From Bacteroidaceae bacterium (GTDB lineage: Bacteria; Bacteroidota; Bacteroidia; Bacteroidales; Bacteroidaceae): a DNA stretch of 64,000 nt. The notes below the pieces were generated by a model that was not told the DNA's origin, did not search any database, and saw only the letters and a program-made list of their open reading frames with translations. Position numbers and translations under genes: made by a program. The stretch's first letter is position 1. Each line of letters opens with the position of its first letter. The stretch spans positions 1 to 64,000 of the forward strand of contig JAGCPY010000001.1 of assembly GCA_017965425.1 (NCBI GenBank). Reading direction: 5' to 3'. This document shows positions 1 through 9,385 of the stretch, piece after piece.

Positions 1-251
1 CGCGCGTGAGGAGAAAACATCCGTATCATCTGTATATCTGTATTAGGTGGGTTCTATCAATTAGCTTTGCATTGCTTTTAGACTATTTTCGAGCAGATTT
101 GTCTTCAAGCCCGCAGAAGCGTAGCGGGCCGCTCGGCGCTTACGACGCTTCTTCGAGCGAAGCGAGTCTGAAGAACGGTTCAACATTTGGAGCAGTGAGA
201 GCCATGAAAGCTGCTTTTAGTGGACACATATTAAAAAAAACGGGAAAAAGC

Positions 252-282
252 TTGTCGGTTCTGGCAAAAAGTTGTACCTTTG
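252..282 (+). promoter_or_regulatory. Bacteroidota-type promoter of the tRNA-Val gene
   Basis: A TTG at 252-254 and a TACCTTTG at 275-282 are separated by 20 nt. This matches the Bacteroidota housekeeping sigma pattern (-33 TTTG/TTG, -7 TAnnTTTG). The tRNA begins about 18 nt after the -7 box. Confidence 0.75.
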
Positions 283-300
283 CAGCCGCAAACGAAAGAA

Positions 301-378
301 AGGAGCGTAGCTCAGTTGGTTCAGAGCGCTTCAGTCACATTGAAGAGGTCATCGGTTCGAGCCCGATCGTTCCTACCA
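301..378 (+). tRNA. tRNA-Val (anticodon CAC), CCA encoded
   Basis: The sequence folds as a full cloverleaf. The acceptor stem AGGAGCG (301-307) pairs with CGTTCCT (368-374), with one G-T wobble. The D-arm contains the standard GCTC...GAGC. The anticodon stem CTTCA/TGAAG encloses loop GTCACAT, giving T33 and anticodon CAC, which reads the valine codon GTG. The T-arm is ATCGG-TTCGAGC-CCGAT. A discriminator A and CCA follow at 375-378. G at position 32 is a little unusual. A promoter lies upstream and a hairpin terminator directly downstream, so this is a single-gene transcription unit. Confidence 0.88.
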
Positions 379-380
379 CT

Positions 381-417
381 AAGAGGCTGTGTCAAGATGA
401 ATGACATAGCCTCTTTT
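381..417 (+). terminator. Rho-independent terminator of the tRNA-Val gene
   Basis: Stem 381-394 pairs with 402-415 over 14 bp with one G-T wobble, around the loop AGATGAA. The stem runs into a short T tract. It begins 3 nt after the tRNA CCA. Confidence 0.85.
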
Positions 418-479
418 CGATTTCAAACAACGAATTACACGAAGATTGGTATCAAAGTGTTCAATAATTCGTAGAGTCA

Positions 480-863
480 ACTGGAAAAAGTCAAAACGAA
501 TGCTTTTGCCCTTTCAGGGCGAAGATAGCGTGAACCGTTGTACCCAGGGCGATGCCCTGGGCTGAGTGCTTGCTGCCCCGTTAGGGCGAACACAGGGCGA
601 AATGTAACCTGTCGATTATGACCAAGAGCGATGCCCCGGGCTGTGTGCTTGCTGCCCCGTTGGGGTGAACGCAGGGCGAAATGTAACCTGTCGATTATGA
701 CCCAGGGCGATAGCCTGGGCTGAGTGCTTGCTGCTCCGTTGGGGCGAACGCAGGGCGAAATGTAACCTGTCGATTATGACCAAGAGCGATGCCCCGGGCT
801 GAGTGTTTGCTGCCCCGTTGGGGTGAGCGCAGGGCGAAAGCATTCGTTTTGACTTTTTCCAGT
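480..863. mobile_element. MITE-like element with 33-bp inverted ends and an internal 79-bp minisatellite
   Basis: The segment 480-506 is the exact reverse complement of 837-863 (27 bp). With one G-T position the match extends to 480-512/831-863. Inside, the phrase ATGTAACCTGTCGATTATGA recurs at 602, 681 and 760, an exact 79-bp period. Each unit carries short palindromes of the kinds GCCCTTTCAGGGC, CCCAGGGC-GAT-GCCCTGGG (543-561) and GCCCCGTTGGGGC. No ORF in it looks real, and no target-site duplication is obvious. It sits between the tRNA-Val terminator and the end of the SusD gene. It is probably a non-autonomous repeat, and no transposase is present in the window. Confidence 0.75.
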
Positions 864-931
864 GGTCTCAGTACAGAAGGTGAACGAAATGTAACGACGG
901 CATCCATCCACATGAACATAAGGTAGGATTT

Positions 932-2923
932 TCAATCGCAATCGTAGCTGTAGTCGGCAGGGCCATCGGCATCGGTTGGCCATCCGGGATTCTGGTAGAG
1001 CACGCTCTTTCCGTTGGCCGTCTCGGTGACGCCGTCGGGACTGATGCACAACAGGAATTCCGCGACGGGCAACGGGTCGAGGTAGTGAGGCTTGGGGAAG
1101 GTGTAGCCATTGTAGGCTGCACTGGAAGCTGTCACCTGCAAGGGACGGAGGTAAGGCGAGATGCCACTCTGTGACACCACATCGGGCGAAAGTTCCTTGG
1201 TGGGGGTGGTGTAGAGCTGTTGGTTCTGCGATCCCCAGAGTCGGAAGCCTTCGGGCTGGTAGGCCTGCATCTTGTCGAGCGCCCGCCAGCGCTTGAGGTC
1301 ATCGAGTCGCATTCCTTCGGCGATGAACTCGCAACGGCGTTCGCGACGGATGTTGTAAAGCGTTTTGTCCACCTCCTGAGAACGCGACCACACGGCGAGG
1401 TCGTTCTCCTTTTCCAACTGTGTGGCGGCAATGGTTCTATTGTAGTCTTCGTCCACACCGGCCCGACGGCGCAGGGCACGCCAATAGCCATCGCAGTTGC
1501 CGCCGAGCTCACCATAGCGCATGTAGTAGGCTTCCAAGTAGTTCAAGTAGCATTCAGCCGCCCTTAAGATGGGAACAGCCGTGGTGCAGTTATACTGTGT
1601 GCGCTGTTCACCACCCGAATCGCTGCCCGTATAATGGTCGAGGGAGTAGTTGCCCACGAGCCACTTACAGATGTCATAACCAGTGGTGGCCTTCTCGTTG
1701 CCGGAGTTGTAGATGAAGGGTTTGTTGTAGAAGAGTGTGTCGTTGACATTCTTGCCCAATTCGGCATCGAAACGGGTCGTGATGTAGCGTCCGGCTGCAC
1801 GCACGCTCCCCGTCAGGCGTGGGTCGCGTCCTTGGAACTCGGTGTAGGTGTCCTTGGCATCGCCCTTGTAGCCACTGCCTCCCACATAAATTGGAAGGCC
1901 ATTGGCCATGAGGTAAGAATTGACGAGTGCACGGGTGGCACCACACCCTCCTCCATTCTTGAGGAACGCCGAGCAGCTGTGCGAGAGGACACCTTTCTGA
2001 TAGTAACGAGCCAGGATGACCTCGTCATTGGCCGGGAAAACCGTCGCGTAGTTGTTGAACATGGCCTGGTAGTCGGCATCCAGCGCACGGTGTGAGGCCA
2101 CGTGGTCAGCCGCGTCAATGGCTTTTTCCAAGAAGAAATTGACTTCGGCCTCAGCCGAACCGCTTTGGAAGCTGAAGTGTGGCCACGTCGTAGCGCCTGG
2201 CCACTTGCTGTTGCCAGGGACGAAGCAGGTTCCGGCATGGTATTTCTCCCACGAACCTTCGAAAAGCGCCACACGAGAAAGCAATGCGTAGGCGGCATCT
2301 TTGCAGACACGCCCAGCCTCGGGTGCCTCCTCCCGTAGCATGGAGGCAGCTTTCTCCAAATCCATGATGATGAAGCGCGCCACCTCATTGCGGGGATAGC
2401 GCTTGTTGGCCACTGTCAACGTTGCTTCGTCGGCATCCATCAATGCAGTGAGAAGGGGCAGGTCGCCGTATTTTCGGAGCAGACGGAAATACTCCCATGC
2501 ACGGAAGAAATAGGCTTCGCCCAGATAATGACGTCCCATCTCCTGGTCCGACAACTCGGACAGCGCACCTTCCATCTTGCCGATGGAATAATTGATGGCA
2601 CGCAGACGGTCGAAGTTCCACACGAGGTTTCCGTTGCTCTGCGCCTGTGTCTTGTAGTCGCCGTTGCTGAGGAAGAGGGCGCTGTAGGAGGAAGCGCATT
2701 GGTTGTCACTGGTGCAATCTTCGGTGTAGGTGCCTCCCCAAATGGAGTTGTTCTGCGGCAGATACTTATACAGGTCGTTCACCGACAACTTGAAATCTTC
2801 TGCCGTATGGAAATAGGCCCCTTCATCCTTGAAAGAGAGGGGTTCGCGCTCCAGAAAATCATTACACGAAACTGCCAGCAGGGCAGCTCCGATGATTATA
2901 AGATTCTTTTTCATCTTCTTCAT
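932..2923 (-). CDS. SusD/RagB-family outer-membrane glycan-binding lipoprotein (beta-glucan locus)
   Basis: This 663-aa lipoprotein has a type II signal (basic MKKMKKN start, hydrophobic stretch, lipobox AVSC with C20) followed by NDFLEREPLS, the usual SusD opening. Downstream the body has RagB/SusD hallmarks, including an LRxRAGV-like segment (ALRRRAGVDEDYN) and a closing ERRCEFIAEGMRLDDLKRW segment typical of SusD C-terminal domains. In the family it forms the lid of the SusC transporter and binds oligosaccharide at the cell surface. It is the last gene of a minus-strand locus, 17 bp after SusC. The stop lies about 70 bp from the MITE-like element. No terminator was recognised. Substrate is inferred from the GH16 gene in the same locus. 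Confidence 0.93.
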   Translation of the reverse strand: MKKMKKNLIIIGAALLAVSCNDFLEREPLSFKDEGAYFHTAEDFKLSVNDLYKYLPQNNSIWGGTYTEDCTSDNQCASSYSALFLSNGDYKTQAQSNGNLVWNFDRLRAINYSIGKMEGALSELSDQEMGRHYLGEAYFFRAWEYFRLLRKYGDLPLLTALMDADEATLTVANKRYPRNEVARFIIMDLEKAASMLREEAPEAGRVCKDAAYALLSRVALFEGSWEKYHAGTCFVPGNSKWPGATTWPHFSFQSGSAEAEVNFFLEKAIDAADHVASHRALDADYQAMFNNYATVFPANDEVILARYYQKGVLSHSCSAFLKNGGGCGATRALVNSYLMANGLPIYVGGSGYKGDAKDTYTEFQGRDPRLTGSVRAAGRYITTRFDAELGKNVNDTLFYNKPFIYNSGNEKATTGYDICKWLVGNYSLDHYTGSDSGGEQRTQYNCTTAVPILRAAECYLNYLEAYYMRYGELGGNCDGYWRALRRRAGVDEDYNRTIAATQLEKENDLAVWSRSQEVDKTLYNIRRERRCEFIAEGMRLDDLKRWRALDKMQAYQPEGFRLWGSQNQQLYTTPTKELSPDVVSQSGISPYLRPLQVTASSAAYNGYTFPKPHYLDPLPVAEFLLCISPDGVTETANGKSVLYQNPGWPTDADGPADYSYDCD

Positions 2924-2940
2924 TATTTCGTTTCATGGAG

Positions 2941-5900
2941 TTAGAAGGTCGCGTTGATACCCACGGAATAGGTGCGGTAGTTGGGATATACCTTTCCTGC
3001 ACCATAGCCTCCGCCATTGTCAATACCCTCGGGGTCGAAGATACGCAATTTCGTAAAAGTGAGCAGGTTCTCGGCAGAGAGATAGAGGCGTGCGCTCTTG
3101 ACATACTTATCGAGCCGCGTCCCCTTGGGCAGAGAGAAACCTATCTGGATGTTCTTCAGGCGCAGGTAGGCTGCATTCTGAAGGAAGTGGTCCGAGGCTT
3201 GGATGTTGTTGCGGTCGATGCGGATGCGACCATAGTAGGGATTGAGATCAGCACCGAGTTCTGAGCCGGCATAGCGATAGTAATCCAGATGCTCCGTGAA
3301 GAAGTTGCGCTGCCACTCGCCAGCCATGCCGTAGAAAGGTGCACAGTTCTCAAAGAGGAAGTCGCGCTTGCCGATGCCTTGCATGTAGATACGGAAGTCG
3401 AACCATTTGTAGTCGCCTTGCAACGTCAGCGAGTAGGCAAAACGCGGCGTGGAATTGCCGATGCGCACCATGTCGCCATGATCGCCCAGCGTGGCACTGC
3501 CGGCATCCACCTTACCGTCTCCGTTGAGGTCGGCGTACATCAGGTCGCCGCCCCCCCAGTTGGAACCGATGGAGGACTGAGAGACCTTGTCCAAATAGTT
3601 ATTCATCTCTTCGTCGCTCTTGGCAATGCCCAGAACGCGGTAGCCCCAGATTTCGCCATAGTCTTTGCCCTCATACCAATAATTGCCGTTTCGGACGGCT
3701 GCGCTGCTGCCAAAGCACTGACCCGTAGGCGAGTAGTACTTCGTCACGACGGTCTTGTAGTCAGACAAGTTAGCGGTCACGCTGTAATTGAACTTGCCAA
3801 TGCGATCACGCCACGTCAGTTCCACTTCCCAGCCCCTTGTGCGCAATTCGGCATTGTTGGTTCTGGGGGCGGCAGCTCCATAAAGTGCCGAGAGCGACTT
3901 CGACGGCCCTATCATATCCTTGGTCGTGCGCTCAAACCAGTCGAAGGAACCTGTCAGACGGCTATTGAAGAACGCGAAATCTACGCCGATGCCTTTATTG
4001 ACAATGGTCTCCCACGTCAGCGACGTGGAATAAGGAGCATAGACAGGCAGCGAGGACTGCTGACGTCCGCCCAACACCAAGGAGGTGGTGTTGACGTACA
4101 TGGCTTGGTAAAAGGGATAGAACGACGTGGTGTTCTGATTGCCTAATGAGCCGTAGGAAGCGCGCAGTTTCAAATTGTCCATAAAGGCATCCTTCAGCTT
4201 TTCCATGAACGGTTCCTCCGTGACGTTCCAACCAATGGACACGGAGGGGAAATAGCCCCAACGCTGATTCCTCGGAAAACGGCTGGCACCGTCGGCACGG
4301 AAATTGACCTCAGCCAGATAGCGATATTTGTAGTTGTAGTTGACGCGGGCGAAGAGACCCAACGACGACCATTCGTTACGAATGTTGGTATCCAGTTGCT
4401 TATAGACCTGCCCGTCGGTTAAACTCGGATAATCGTAGTCGGCATGTCGGTCGGTTTCAACCCGATAGTATTCACTCTGTTCGCCCAACAGAAAGGTGAA
4501 TTCATGACCGGCATCCAGCTTCAGGTGATAATCCGTGTAGAGGTTGGTCTCGAAATAGTTGACTTTGGCCGTTGCCTTCTCACGGTAAGTCTCCCCGCCG
4601 GCAGGACTCACTGCAAAAGTGCCGGTGCTGGCATTCACATTGTGCTCGTTGGCGGTGATGTCTCGGAAAGCGGTCAGGTATTCCGTTTTTCCCGACGGCA
4701 GGTGGAAGGTCATCGGATCAAAGCCACGCGTGTAGGGATTGCGCTCTAGACGGCTATTGATTTCAACGTGAAGTTTCCATTCCTTCAAAGGTTCGACGAT
4801 GACATTCAGTTGATTATACAGTTTGTTGGTCTTCGAGTTGATGCGCCCGCCTTCCAAGATGGGTTGCATCATCGAGTCTTCATGATACTCACCATTGAAG
4901 GGATTGACCAGCGGGATGACTGGCGACGTGCGACCCAAATTGTGGAAGAACAGGTCGTCCATGACCGACGGCTTCTCGTTGATGTCTGCTGCAAAACGTG
5001 TACTCCAGCCCAACGTCAGATACTTGTTGACACGGGCATTGATCTTACCTGCCACGTTGAAGCGGCGGTAGTGTTCGTCGGCATAGTTGAAAAGACCGGT
5101 CTGAGACATCAAGTTGCCCGACACCCGATAGTCGATGGCTTTGGTGCTGCCACTCACGCTCAGCGTATGCTCATGGGAAACGGTATGGCTCTTCACATAC
5201 ACGTCATACCAATTAGTATTACCATAGCCTGCCTGATTCTTGTACCACGTGTCAAGGTTCTCATAAAAGCCCATGCTGTATTTCGACGTACCATCCATGA
5301 AAGCACGTATCTTATCCAAATGGTCTTGTGAGAAGGGGGACGTGCCGCCAGAGTTCTGGTAGGCATCATTCAGCATATAGGCGTAGGTCAAGCCATCGAC
5401 CATGCTGGGAATGGACACGGGCTGCTGGATACGTACATGGCCGGAATAGTTGACAGAGAGAGGACGTTTCTGAGCACCTGTTCCGTTCTTGGTCGTAATC
5501 AGAATCACACCAAAGGGTGCACGAGATCCGTAGATGGCTGACGAGGCAGCATCCTTCAGAACAGACACGTTCTCGATGTCGGCGGGATTCAAGGTATGGA
5601 GGTCGCCTTCCATGCCATCGATGAGGATGAGCGGCGACGAATTGGAATCTTCGCCCAAGTTGCCGACCCCACGAATGTTGATGTTCTTGGAAGAGCCCGG
5701 TGCGCCACCAGCATCGCTGGAAATATTCAAGCCGGCCACCACGCCTTGAAGCGACTCCACGGCGTTGGCCGTCGGACGGTCTTTCAACGAGGCATCGTCG
5801 ATGGTCTTCACGGCTCCTGTGGCATTGATTTTCTTCTGGGTGGCAAAACCCACGATGACAACCTCTTCCAAAGCCTTGGAATTTTCCTTTAGCACAATCG

Positions 5901-6171
5901 TGAGGCTCGTCTTACCGTTCACAGCCACATCCTGCGTCTGGAACCCGATATAGGAAGCGGTGATGTGTGAAGTGCGACTGGACACCGTCAGCGTGAACTT
6001 GCCGTCGAAGTCGGTTTGTACACCATTCGATGGCTTGCCTTTCTCGATGACCGTAGCACCAATGGCGGGTTCGTTATCATCCAATAAGACCACACCACGC
6101 ACCGTATGCTGCGCCATCGTCCTGCTGACAGAAGCGAAACAAATGAGGAGAGATAAAAGATGATGTTTCAT
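2941..6171 (-). CDS. SusC/RagA-family TonB-dependent transporter (beta-glucan locus)
   Basis: A 1076-aa protein with an N-terminal signal peptide ending near TMAQ. Next comes a carboxypeptidase-D-like regulatory domain (about residues 23-100: VRGVVLLDDNEPAIGATV...GFQTQDV). The segment ALEEVVIVGFATQKK is the usual SusC link to the plug. The plug carries SPLILIDGMEGDL and the hallmark VLKDAASSAIYGSRAPFGVILITTK. The remainder is a long beta-barrel ending in an aromatic-rich strand with terminal Phe. It should import beta-glucan oligosaccharides across the outer membrane with TonB energy. It lies 17 bp upstream of its SusD partner and 21 bp after the small lipoprotein gene, so the locus is probably one transcript. 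Confidence 0.95.
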   Translation of the reverse strand: MKHHLLSLLICFASVSRTMAQHTVRGVVLLDDNEPAIGATVIEKGKPSNGVQTDFDGKFTLTVSSRTSHITASYIGFQTQDVAVNGKTSLTIVLKENSKALEEVVIVGFATQKKINATGAVKTIDDASLKDRPTANAVESLQGVVAGLNISSDAGGAPGSSKNINIRGVGNLGEDSNSSPLILIDGMEGDLHTLNPADIENVSVLKDAASSAIYGSRAPFGVILITTKNGTGAQKRPLSVNYSGHVRIQQPVSIPSMVDGLTYAYMLNDAYQNSGGTSPFSQDHLDKIRAFMDGTSKYSMGFYENLDTWYKNQAGYGNTNWYDVYVKSHTVSHEHTLSVSGSTKAIDYRVSGNLMSQTGLFNYADEHYRRFNVAGKINARVNKYLTLGWSTRFAADINEKPSVMDDLFFHNLGRTSPVIPLVNPFNGEYHEDSMMQPILEGGRINSKTNKLYNQLNVIVEPLKEWKLHVEINSRLERNPYTRGFDPMTFHLPSGKTEYLTAFRDITANEHNVNASTGTFAVSPAGGETYREKATAKVNYFETNLYTDYHLKLDAGHEFTFLLGEQSEYYRVETDRHADYDYPSLTDGQVYKQLDTNIRNEWSSLGLFARVNYNYKYRYLAEVNFRADGASRFPRNQRWGYFPSVSIGWNVTEEPFMEKLKDAFMDNLKLRASYGSLGNQNTTSFYPFYQAMYVNTTSLVLGGRQQSSLPVYAPYSTSLTWETIVNKGIGVDFAFFNSRLTGSFDWFERTTKDMIGPSKSLSALYGAAAPRTNNAELRTRGWEVELTWRDRIGKFNYSVTANLSDYKTVVTKYYSPTGQCFGSSAAVRNGNYWYEGKDYGEIWGYRVLGIAKSDEEMNNYLDKVSQSSIGSNWGGGDLMYADLNGDGKVDAGSATLGDHGDMVRIGNSTPRFAYSLTLQGDYKWFDFRIYMQGIGKRDFLFENCAPFYGMAGEWQRNFFTEHLDYYRYAGSELGADLNPYYGRIRIDRNNIQASDHFLQNAAYLRLKNIQIGFSLPKGTRLDKYVKSARLYLSAENLLTFTKLRIFDPEGIDNGGGYGAGKVYPNYRTYSVGINATF

Positions 6172-6192
6172 TGTCGTTCAGGCTTTTCTGGT

Positions 6193-6840
6193 TCAATTTC
6201 TCTCGCCTGCTTGCCCGAAGTTCAGCTGATACATCACCGTACTGTCAGAGGTGTAGATCAGTTGAGATGCGGGTGTCTTACGAGCATAGTTCTTATTGCG
6301 GATTGTACGGAAATAGAGATAGCCGTCACCATTACCCGTCAGAGAGTTGCCGCCTGTACGGAGGTTGTAGTTGAAGTACCACTGGACTTTTCCATCCGGC
6401 ACGATAGGTTCTGGCGCACGCCATCTGGCATTACTGCGGATATGAACGGTGAACGTGTCGGCCATAGACTCCAACTGGACCATTTTCATTCTGTGGAACT
6501 TTCCACGTTTTCCCGTCTTGAAGGTGATGGTATCAATATGAATGATGAGGTTCCCGTCATCGCCGATCACGGGAACCTTCTTACCGTCCTTCATCACGAA
6601 AGCCCCATCAGCACCGACCTCGAACGTCGTATCTCGTTTTTCATACGTATTGGTGAATGCTGTATCATAGACAGCCTCTTCCTCCAAGACATAGCTCTGC
6701 CCGCCAATGGAAGCCACCAACATCGGTTCTAAGGTCAGCTCTGCCTTCAGATTGAAGTCGCCAGGATTCTCTGCCTCGTTTTCACAAGAGAGAATGCCGA
6801 AAGCGGCCCCCAATAAGGCAAGACCTAATAGCTTTTTCAT
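6193..6840 (-). CDS. Small lipoprotein of the beta-glucan locus (hypothetical, SusE-position)
   Basis: A 215-aa protein with a clear lipoprotein signal (MKKLLGLALLGAAFGILSC, C19) followed by the acidic ENEAENPGD, consistent with surface export. I do not recognise a named family. The central segment has the beta-rich pattern TFTVHIRSNARWRAP, which is reminiscent of BACON or Ig-like adhesion modules in Bacteroidota; this is only a resemblance. It lies between the glycan-binding candidate and SusC, so it probably assists glycan capture or assembly of the SusCD complex. Its leader has the AACTAAC motif shared with two other genes of the locus. Confidence 0.75.
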   Translation of the reverse strand: MKKLLGLALLGAAFGILSCENEAENPGDFNLKAELTLEPMLVASIGGQSYVLEEEAVYDTAFTNTYEKRDTTFEVGADGAFVMKDGKKVPVIGDDGNLIIHIDTITFKTGKRGKFHRMKMVQLESMADTFTVHIRSNARWRAPEPIVPDGKVQWYFNYNLRTGGNSLTGNGDGYLYFRTIRNKNYARKTPASQLIYTSDSTVMYQLNFGQAGERN

Positions 6841-6874
6841 CGTAAGTTAGTTTTAGAATAGGACAAGCTAAAGG

Positions 6875-7897
6875 TTACTTGATGAACTTCTTTCCGTTCA
6901 CGACATAGACGCCACGACGTGCTTGTTCAACACGCTGACCTGCAAGATTATAGATTCCATTCTGGGACTTGGCAGCGCTCAGACGCTGAACGCCATTAGC
7001 CGTTTCTGGGCAAGGACCGTAGGTCAAACGGGGCGCTCTGGCGTATGCCGGCCAGTTGGCTTCATCCTTATCATCGGTATAGCCGTCGATGGTGTAGAAC
7101 TTCAGTTCCTTGATGAAGATGGTGGACTTGGACAAACCACCTTTCGGCATATACATTTTCCATTTCACAGGCATGTCTTGAGAGGTGCGTCCTTCGTAAT
7201 TATCGCCTTTGAACTCTTCCATGACAAAGAAATCAATCTCATAGGTCAGCCAGCGGTTTTTGTCATAGACGTAGTTCTCATCTTCGTCGGTGACAGGATC
7301 ACCATCTTCGTCATATAAAGCGAACTGAGCAGAGTTGACGATGTTGTCAGGAAATTGGCTTGAGTCCGCATGTTTGTTGTTGTTGTCGGCATCCATGAAA
7401 TACATGTTGCTGATGACACCGTCGGTAGTTGAAATGACGTTGCTGAAGATGTTGAGCACGATCTTACAGCGTATCCATTGCTTGCGAGGTGTGTTGTCAG
7501 GATTGCTGAAGAAATTGATTTGTATCATGTCGTCAATGGAAGCATCCGTCCTAAAGCCCAACACCTCTTGAGCTTTGGAATTAGCACCATTGATGCACAT
7601 GACCTTACCGATGCCTTCGCCCAGATCCACCACGGCAGTACCGTTCATGACATGAATGGGATCGGTCGTGTTGTTAGCTGAGATACAACCTCCATTCTCC
7701 AGATACTCACTGCCTCCGAGGGTATAGGAGAACGTATAAGGTGTGTTCCAAGATGGATCAGAATGTTTGATGACCATCTTTGTGCCTACTTCCTGGTTCG
7801 CCCAATCGTAAGCTTTCGGAGTGATGTCTGTGAGTGTTTCTTGTGCCAAAGCGTTGGAAGAGATTGCAATTGCTGCAAGGAGTAGAATCTTTTTCAT
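6875..7897 (-). CDS. Secreted surface glycan-binding candidate with Prevotella C-terminal tail
   Basis: This 340-aa protein has a type I signal peptide (MKKILLLAAIAISSNALAQE) and a beta-rich body with no enzyme motif I can identify. It ends in a tail from about residue 312 reading NGIYNLAGQRVEQARRGVYV and then NGKKFIK. That tail pattern (G-I-Y-x-L-x-G-Q-R ... G-x-Y-x-x-x-G-K-K) recurs on secreted Prevotella proteins, including the adjacent GH16, and resembles type IX secretion sorting tails. Position between GH16 and SusC suggests a carbohydrate-binding role, which is inference. It lacks a lipobox, unlike typical surface glycan-binding proteins. Leader motif ACTAACTAACTT lies next to the ATG. 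Confidence 0.7.
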   Translation of the reverse strand: MKKILLLAAIAISSNALAQETLTDITPKAYDWANQEVGTKMVIKHSDPSWNTPYTFSYTLGGSEYLENGGCISANNTTDPIHVMNGTAVVDLGEGIGKVMCINGANSKAQEVLGFRTDASIDDMIQINFFSNPDNTPRKQWIRCKIVLNIFSNVISTTDGVISNMYFMDADNNNKHADSSQFPDNIVNSAQFALYDEDGDPVTDEDENYVYDKNRWLTYEIDFFVMEEFKGDNYEGRTSQDMPVKWKMYMPKGGLSKSTIFIKELKFYTIDGYTDDKDEANWPAYARAPRLTYGPCPETANGVQRLSAAKSQNGIYNLAGQRVEQARRGVYVVNGKKFIK

Positions 7898-7930
7898 AAG
7901 TTAGTTAGTTTAAAAGTTATACATGAAGTT

Positions 7931-9385
7931 TTATTTTACCACGACTTTCTTTCCATCCAAGATATTCACCCCCCGTTGCAGTTTCCTCAGACGCTGCCCT
8001 GTGAGCGAATAGATGCCATCACCTATTAGAGGATTGGAGGTGAGGTGTCTGACGTCGGTTACGATGTCAGTAGCATCCTCCAGTTTCCACCACGCGGCAT
8101 CCTTGGAGTTGCCGGAGATGGACACGATGTTGTCCTTTTTGGTGTTCAGCGTGAGTGCACGACTGCCATCGCCATAGGTGATGCCAGGATTCTCTTTGGC
8201 ATAGTCGAAAGCCACCCCCTTTACATCGTCCTTCAATATATAGAAATAGCACGCTGTGCTGGACAAGGGCACCGCTTTGTTGATATCGGGCATGATGCCG
8301 ACCGCCTGGCCGGAATGGGAAACCAAATAATATTTCCCCCACACGTCTGCTGGTGCTAAGCCGAATGCCATGTCTGTCGTGAACTGACTGGAAGAGGCCA
8401 CCTCTTCCGTGCTCAGAGTTTGGTCGGCGGTCACGGTCATGTAGCGGGTATCGTCGGCATAGCTGTGTAACAAGTAGAATTTGTCAATGTCGTAGGTCTC
8501 TGGAGCCTGCCAGATGCGCACGTATTCCACATCCATTTCGTAGGTGAACGCAGGGTCAGGATTCTCGCTTCCCCACCCTGCATTCTTACCTAATGACTGG
8601 TTGAGGATGAGATAAAATTCCTTGTTGTAGGGGAACTGCCATTTCTCGTAATCGGGATGGGCTTCGAAGTCAAGGGATGTATCCTTGTTGTAACGGAAGA
8701 CCTGTTTGCCGTCGCAATAGAAAATGAGCGACGTCTTGTCCCAAAAGAGCGAGTAAATATGATAACCTGCTGAAGTGGCTGTGTTGTTAGTCCAAGAATA
8801 GGACTTGCCTACGGAATGACCGTTTTGGGCATTGGGATAACGCGCGGCCACATGCACGGTACTGTGTGCCGCATTGCTATTGCCGACCATCTCCATGATG
8901 TCGATTTCGCCACACAAAGGCCATCCGTCATTGACGACGGGCATCATCCAGATGGCAGGGAAGTTGGACGCGTGCGGGTTGCATTTGGCTTTGACCTCGA
9001 AGATGCCATATTTGAAGCTTTTCGCCATGCGAACACCTCCTGTGACGAAGCCTTTTGCGGAACCATCCTTTGTCACGCCCAAGAGGCGTAGGTGACCATT
9101 TTCTGTCTTATGCACCAGAGCCCGCTCCTCGTCGGTAGTACCCATGCGCTCGTTCCATTCTGAGCTGGCCTTTGTACAGTAGTTCCAATTACGCTCCACG
9201 TTGGCGATACTCGTGAAATCGCCCGTGCAGTTCTTGAGTTCCTCGTCGCTCAACGAAAGCTTGGCGGATGCCGCCTCTGGTGTTTCAGAAGAATAGACGA
9301 GCGAATAGCCTTTGGTGCTAATCTGAGCTACAGCAGTACCTACGGCAAGGGCCAGCACTGCAAGAGGTATAAAGATGCGTTTCAT
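7931..9385 (-). CDS. GH16 family endo-beta-glucanase (laminarinase/lichenase type)
   Basis: A 484-aa secreted enzyme with signal peptide MKRIFIPLAVLALAVGTAVA. The GH16 catalytic domain spans about residues 50-295. It contains the active-site string E160-I-D-I-M-E165-M, the ExDxxE form with an extra residue typical of laminarinase-like GH16 members; E160 is the expected nucleophile and E165 the acid/base. Supporting motifs include NFPAIWMMP and YVRIWQAPE. Residues about 300-450 form an additional beta-rich module of unknown type. The protein ends in the sorting-like tail GIYSLTGQRLRKLQRGV...GKKVVVK. It should cut beta-1,3- or mixed-linkage beta-glucan outside the cell, feeding SusC/SusD. It is the first gene of the locus, only 26 bp after ltaE. 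Confidence 0.92.
   Translation of the reverse strand: MKRIFIPLAVLALAVGTAVAQISTKGYSLVYSSETPEAASAKLSLSDEELKNCTGDFTSIANVERNWNYCTKASSEWNERMGTTDEERALVHKTENGHLRLLGVTKDGSAKGFVTGGVRMAKSFKYGIFEVKAKCNPHASNFPAIWMMPVVNDGWPLCGEIDIMEMVGNSNAAHSTVHVAARYPNAQNGHSVGKSYSWTNNTATSAGYHIYSLFWDKTSLIFYCDGKQVFRYNKDTSLDFEAHPDYEKWQFPYNKEFYLILNQSLGKNAGWGSENPDPAFTYEMDVEYVRIWQAPETYDIDKFYLLHSYADDTRYMTVTADQTLSTEEVASSSQFTTDMAFGLAPADVWGKYYLVSHSGQAVGIMPDINKAVPLSSTACYFYILKDDVKGVAFDYAKENPGITYGDGSRALTLNTKKDNIVSISGNSKDAAWWKLEDATDIVTDVRHLTSNPLIGDGIYSLTGQRLRKLQRGVNILDGKKVVVK

Noticed and set aside
6..404. 132-codon frame over the first 400 bases
   Set aside because: It runs through the tRNA promoter, the tRNA-Val and its terminator stem, and has no protein-like pattern. 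In 1-250 I see only GC-rich imperfect hairpin potential around 116-151 and no gene.
480..863. CRISPR-like array near the tRNA
   Set aside because: The period is an exact 79 bp with no variable unique spacers, and no cas genes are present. Long inverted ends fit a MITE/minisatellite better.
301..932. Genomic island inserted at tRNA-Val
   Set aside because: No integrase and no duplicated tRNA 3' end are visible in the window; only a small MITE-like repeat is next to it.
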